A stretch of DNA of 33,353 nt from an uncultured Bacteroidales bacterium (GTDB lineage: Bacteria > Bacteroidota > Bacteroidia > Bacteroidales > F082). The DNA lies in NCBI GenBank assembly GCA_946610645.1, contig CAMOCK010000108.1, positions 1 to 33,353 on the forward strand. The letters are read 5' to 3'. Within the stretch, counting starts at the first letter, position 1. Every line of letters starts with the position of its first letter. Position numbers and translations under genes: made by a program. A model generated the notes under the pieces. That model was not told the origin of the DNA. It ran no database searches and saw only the letters and a list, made by a program, of their open reading frames with translations. This document shows positions 31,847 through 33,353 of this stretch, piece by piece.

Positions 31847-32358
31847 TCGGAAGAACGGGGAAACAGTCTCATTCCTCTTGTGCGCTGGAAGTTTCGTGTT
31901 GATTCTTTCCACAATTTGAAGGTTTTTTGAAAGGAAAGCAGAATCTGCCATGGCAGCCACCGTGTTTCTGTCTTTTGCATTCCGATTGCTTTTAACATTG
32001 GCCAAATAAAGCGTTGCATCGCAAAGTGTAACGGTGAGGAACTTAGGCACAATGTCATAAAGTGCATTGGTTTCAAAGGCTGCATCTTGAAACTGTGTGT
32101 TTTCCTCTGTGGCATAGAGGGTGTTACGCTCATAAACCAACCATTCGTGGTCATAATTATCAACTAGAACTACCCTGATGAAAGCGGTATCCGAAAAGAG
32201 TTGTCCCTAGCCGTCAATACTAATTCCAAAACTACGGATATTGCTATAAAAAGGTCTAACGGTATCAGTGCAACTCATGTTTCTGTTAATGTTGTATGTT
32301 GTGGTCTGTGCGCTCAGGTGAAGGCTTAATAGACTGATGATCAGTATGGTAATTTTTC

Positions 32359-33261
32359 TCATTTTTTTATGAATTTGAAATTAATGGTTTGTGTATCAGC
32401 AACAATTTGGACGAGATACATCCCCTTGGGCTTGCTGGCAAAGTCAATTTCCAAGGTCGTGTCTGAGGTTTCTTTTGTGAAGATTGTCTTCCCTATAGCA
32501 TCAGAGATTCTGATTTGTTTTATGTTTTCTTGCATTTTTGAAAAGTCGATGCGAAGAAAGTTCTCAACAATTGTGTTCATGGCAACGGTTTCCACGTCAA
32601 AGCGCTCGTCAATGGCCACAATCTCATAATCGCATTCCGTATCCGAAGCAATCAATGGTATGCCTTCTTCTGAGTAACAACGGATTTGGCTGTGCATACA
32701 CGGCGGAGGTCCTTCCCAATCATAAAATGGAAACAAAGACCTGTCCATACCAATGCCTTCGATGATATTGTTGATATACAGGTTGTCATCAAGTGTAAAG
32801 GTTTGCATTGCTTTCCTGACGCTGCCATCCTCCAGTATCATGGTTGAAGTGTCTATGACAAAAACTTCAACATCATATTTAGACGCATACCAACTTTCAC
32901 CAGGATTCTTGCCGAAGTCATAAAGCAGTAACCTTTGTCCGTTTTCCACTTCATATACTTGGTCGCCTTCTTGGGTGATGTAGCGAAGTTCCGTGTAAGG
33001 ATTGACCAAGCCGTCACAATCGAGATGCTGATATAGTTCGATTTCCTTACATTCCCATCCGTTTATCTCAACAGTTCTCAACGAGCGGAATCTGTCGTAG
33101 GCGACACCCGTGTAGTTCCAGCCTTCCCTATACAAGCGTTCATAGTACCACTCCGCCCCCACGGGAGCGAACTCATGGCTTTGTGCCTTCGCCGCCCCCG
33201 CCGCAACCAGCAGCAGCAAGAACAGAAGGGCTTTTTGTCTTATGTTGTTTAATGCTTTCAT
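32359..33261 (-). CDS. Exported protein with T9SS type A sorting domain
   Basis: A 300-residue secreted protein. The signal peptide has a hydrophobic core ALLFLLLLVAAGAA and likely cleavage at AKAQ. The middle part (YELRYITQEGDQVYEVENGQRLLLYDF and so on) shows regular beta-strands but no family I recognise; several Cys residues (CKEI, LDCDG, CMHSQIRCY, TECDY) may form disulfides. The last ~70 residues, from FLRIDFSKMQENIKQIRISDAIGK-type strands to PKGMYLVQIVAD and a terminal basic FKFIKK, fit the T9SS type A C-terminal sorting domain. It has a full consensus promoter, and its TGA overlaps the start of the broken downstream gene by 4 bp, so the two formed a translationally coupled pair. Confidence 0.85.
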   Translation of the reverse strand: MKALNNIRQKALLFLLLLVAAGAAKAQSHEFAPVGAEWYYERLYREGWNYTGVAYDRFRSLRTVEINGWECKEIELYQHLDCDGLVNPYTELRYITQEGDQVYEVENGQRLLLYDFGKNPGESWYASKYDVEVFVIDTSTMILEDGSVRKAMQTFTLDDNLYINNIIEGIGMDRSLFPFYDWEGPPPCMHSQIRCYSEEGIPLIASDTECDYEIVAIDERFDVETVAMNTIVENFLRIDFSKMQENIKQIRISDAIGKTIFTKETSDTTLEIDFASKPKGMYLVQIVADTQTINFKFIKK

Positions 33262-33292
33262 TTTGTATAAGGTCTTTGTTATTTATTTGAGG

Positions 33293-33322
33293 CAAAGATA
33301 GTCATTTTTTCGTGGTTTGCAA
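33293..33322 (-). promoter_or_regulatory. Promoter for the 32359-33261 operon
   Basis: On the - strand TTG (33320-33322) and TATCTTTG (33293-33300) are 19 nt apart, a full consensus match. The leader to the ATG is about 25 nt. Confidence 0.7.
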
Positions 33323-33353
33323 GGGTTTGGCGGCGTTTTTTTCTTCGCTGTAG

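Larger units (their letters stand above)
30285..32362 (-). pseudogene. Exported protein gene broken by a TAG codon and an IS insertion
   Basis: The gene starts at 32362 with a signal peptide (MRKITILIISLLSLHLSAQ), overlapping the previous gene's stop by 4 bp (ATGA). Codon 52 is an in-frame TAG (32207-32209), after GISIDG and before GQLFSDTAF. The frame then stays open to PFFRICN, where the IS element enters at 31837. On the other side of the IS, the frame resumes after the duplicated target as SEAVRPAFAMRDETK and ends at a TGA at 30285. Removing the IS and one target copy gives a continuous 223-codon frame with only the TAG inside. The function is unknown; the partner gene upstream is a T9SS substrate, so an exported product is expected. 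Its base composition is more A+T-rich than that of the inserted element. Confidence 0.8.

Noticed and set aside
1-33353. CRISPR array, rRNA genes, prophage or conjugative genes
   Set aside because: No regularly spaced repeats with unique spacers, no rRNA sequence, and no phage structural, integrase or mobilisation genes are visible.

Overview
The window looks like a chromosomal segment of an anaerobic member of the Bacteroidales (phylum Bacteroidota). The grounds are promoters of the Bacteroidetes type (TAnnTTTG at -7, often with TTG 19 nt upstream), two proteins ending in type IX secretion (T9SS) sorting domains, several small Cys-lipoproteins, an IorAB pair, and a fused biotin carboxylase/carrier subunit. 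Genus cannot be told from the sequence. Most of the window is housekeeping DNA; the unusual material lies in intergenic repeats, two solitary ATPase genes with flanking repeats, a structured leader and an IS insertion.

Layout. 1-4230 (+): 3' part of hisS, histidine ammonia-lyase hutH, two small membrane proteins and a lipoprotein, ended by a strong terminator. 4233-7331 (-): indolepyruvate oxidoreductase iorB/iorA and pcm. 7397-12556 (+): an oxidoreductase, then a tightly packed run (lipoprotein, polyprenyl sugar-phosphate transferase, mnmA, RluA-type pseudouridine synthase) with one-base start/stop overlaps. 12613-14686 (+): dut and a TPR protein. 14812-21030: an acyl-CoA dehydrogenase/biotin carboxylase operon (-) bracketed by two unrelated-looking solitary AAA ATPases carrying PD-(D/E)xK-like C-termini, one beside a duplicated dehydrogenase 3' end and the other between perfect 45-bp repeats. 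21108-22669 (+): a long structured leader, a small HTH protein and a lipoprotein. 22881-26572 (+): SDR dehydrogenase and the potassium uptake pair trkA-trkH. 26574-30172 (-): tRNA-Arg(CCT), exodeoxyribonuclease III and a large lamin-tail/T9SS protein. 30285-33261 (-): a T9SS protein gene followed by a gene broken by a nonsense codon and by a complete 1,397-bp IS4-like element with a 9-bp target duplication.

The most interesting signals are: (1) three intergenic elements built as GTAG plus hairpin in inverted pairs, with compensatory stem changes, which is the architecture of REP/BIME elements; (2) a nested ~180-nt hairpin and an overlapping terminator upstream of the small HTH gene, resembling an attenuator or small RNA; (3) repeat-flanked ATPase genes that behave like cassettes; (4) an IS insertion whose precise removal restores the host reading frame. 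All domain and family calls come from reading motifs by eye; no database search was run.
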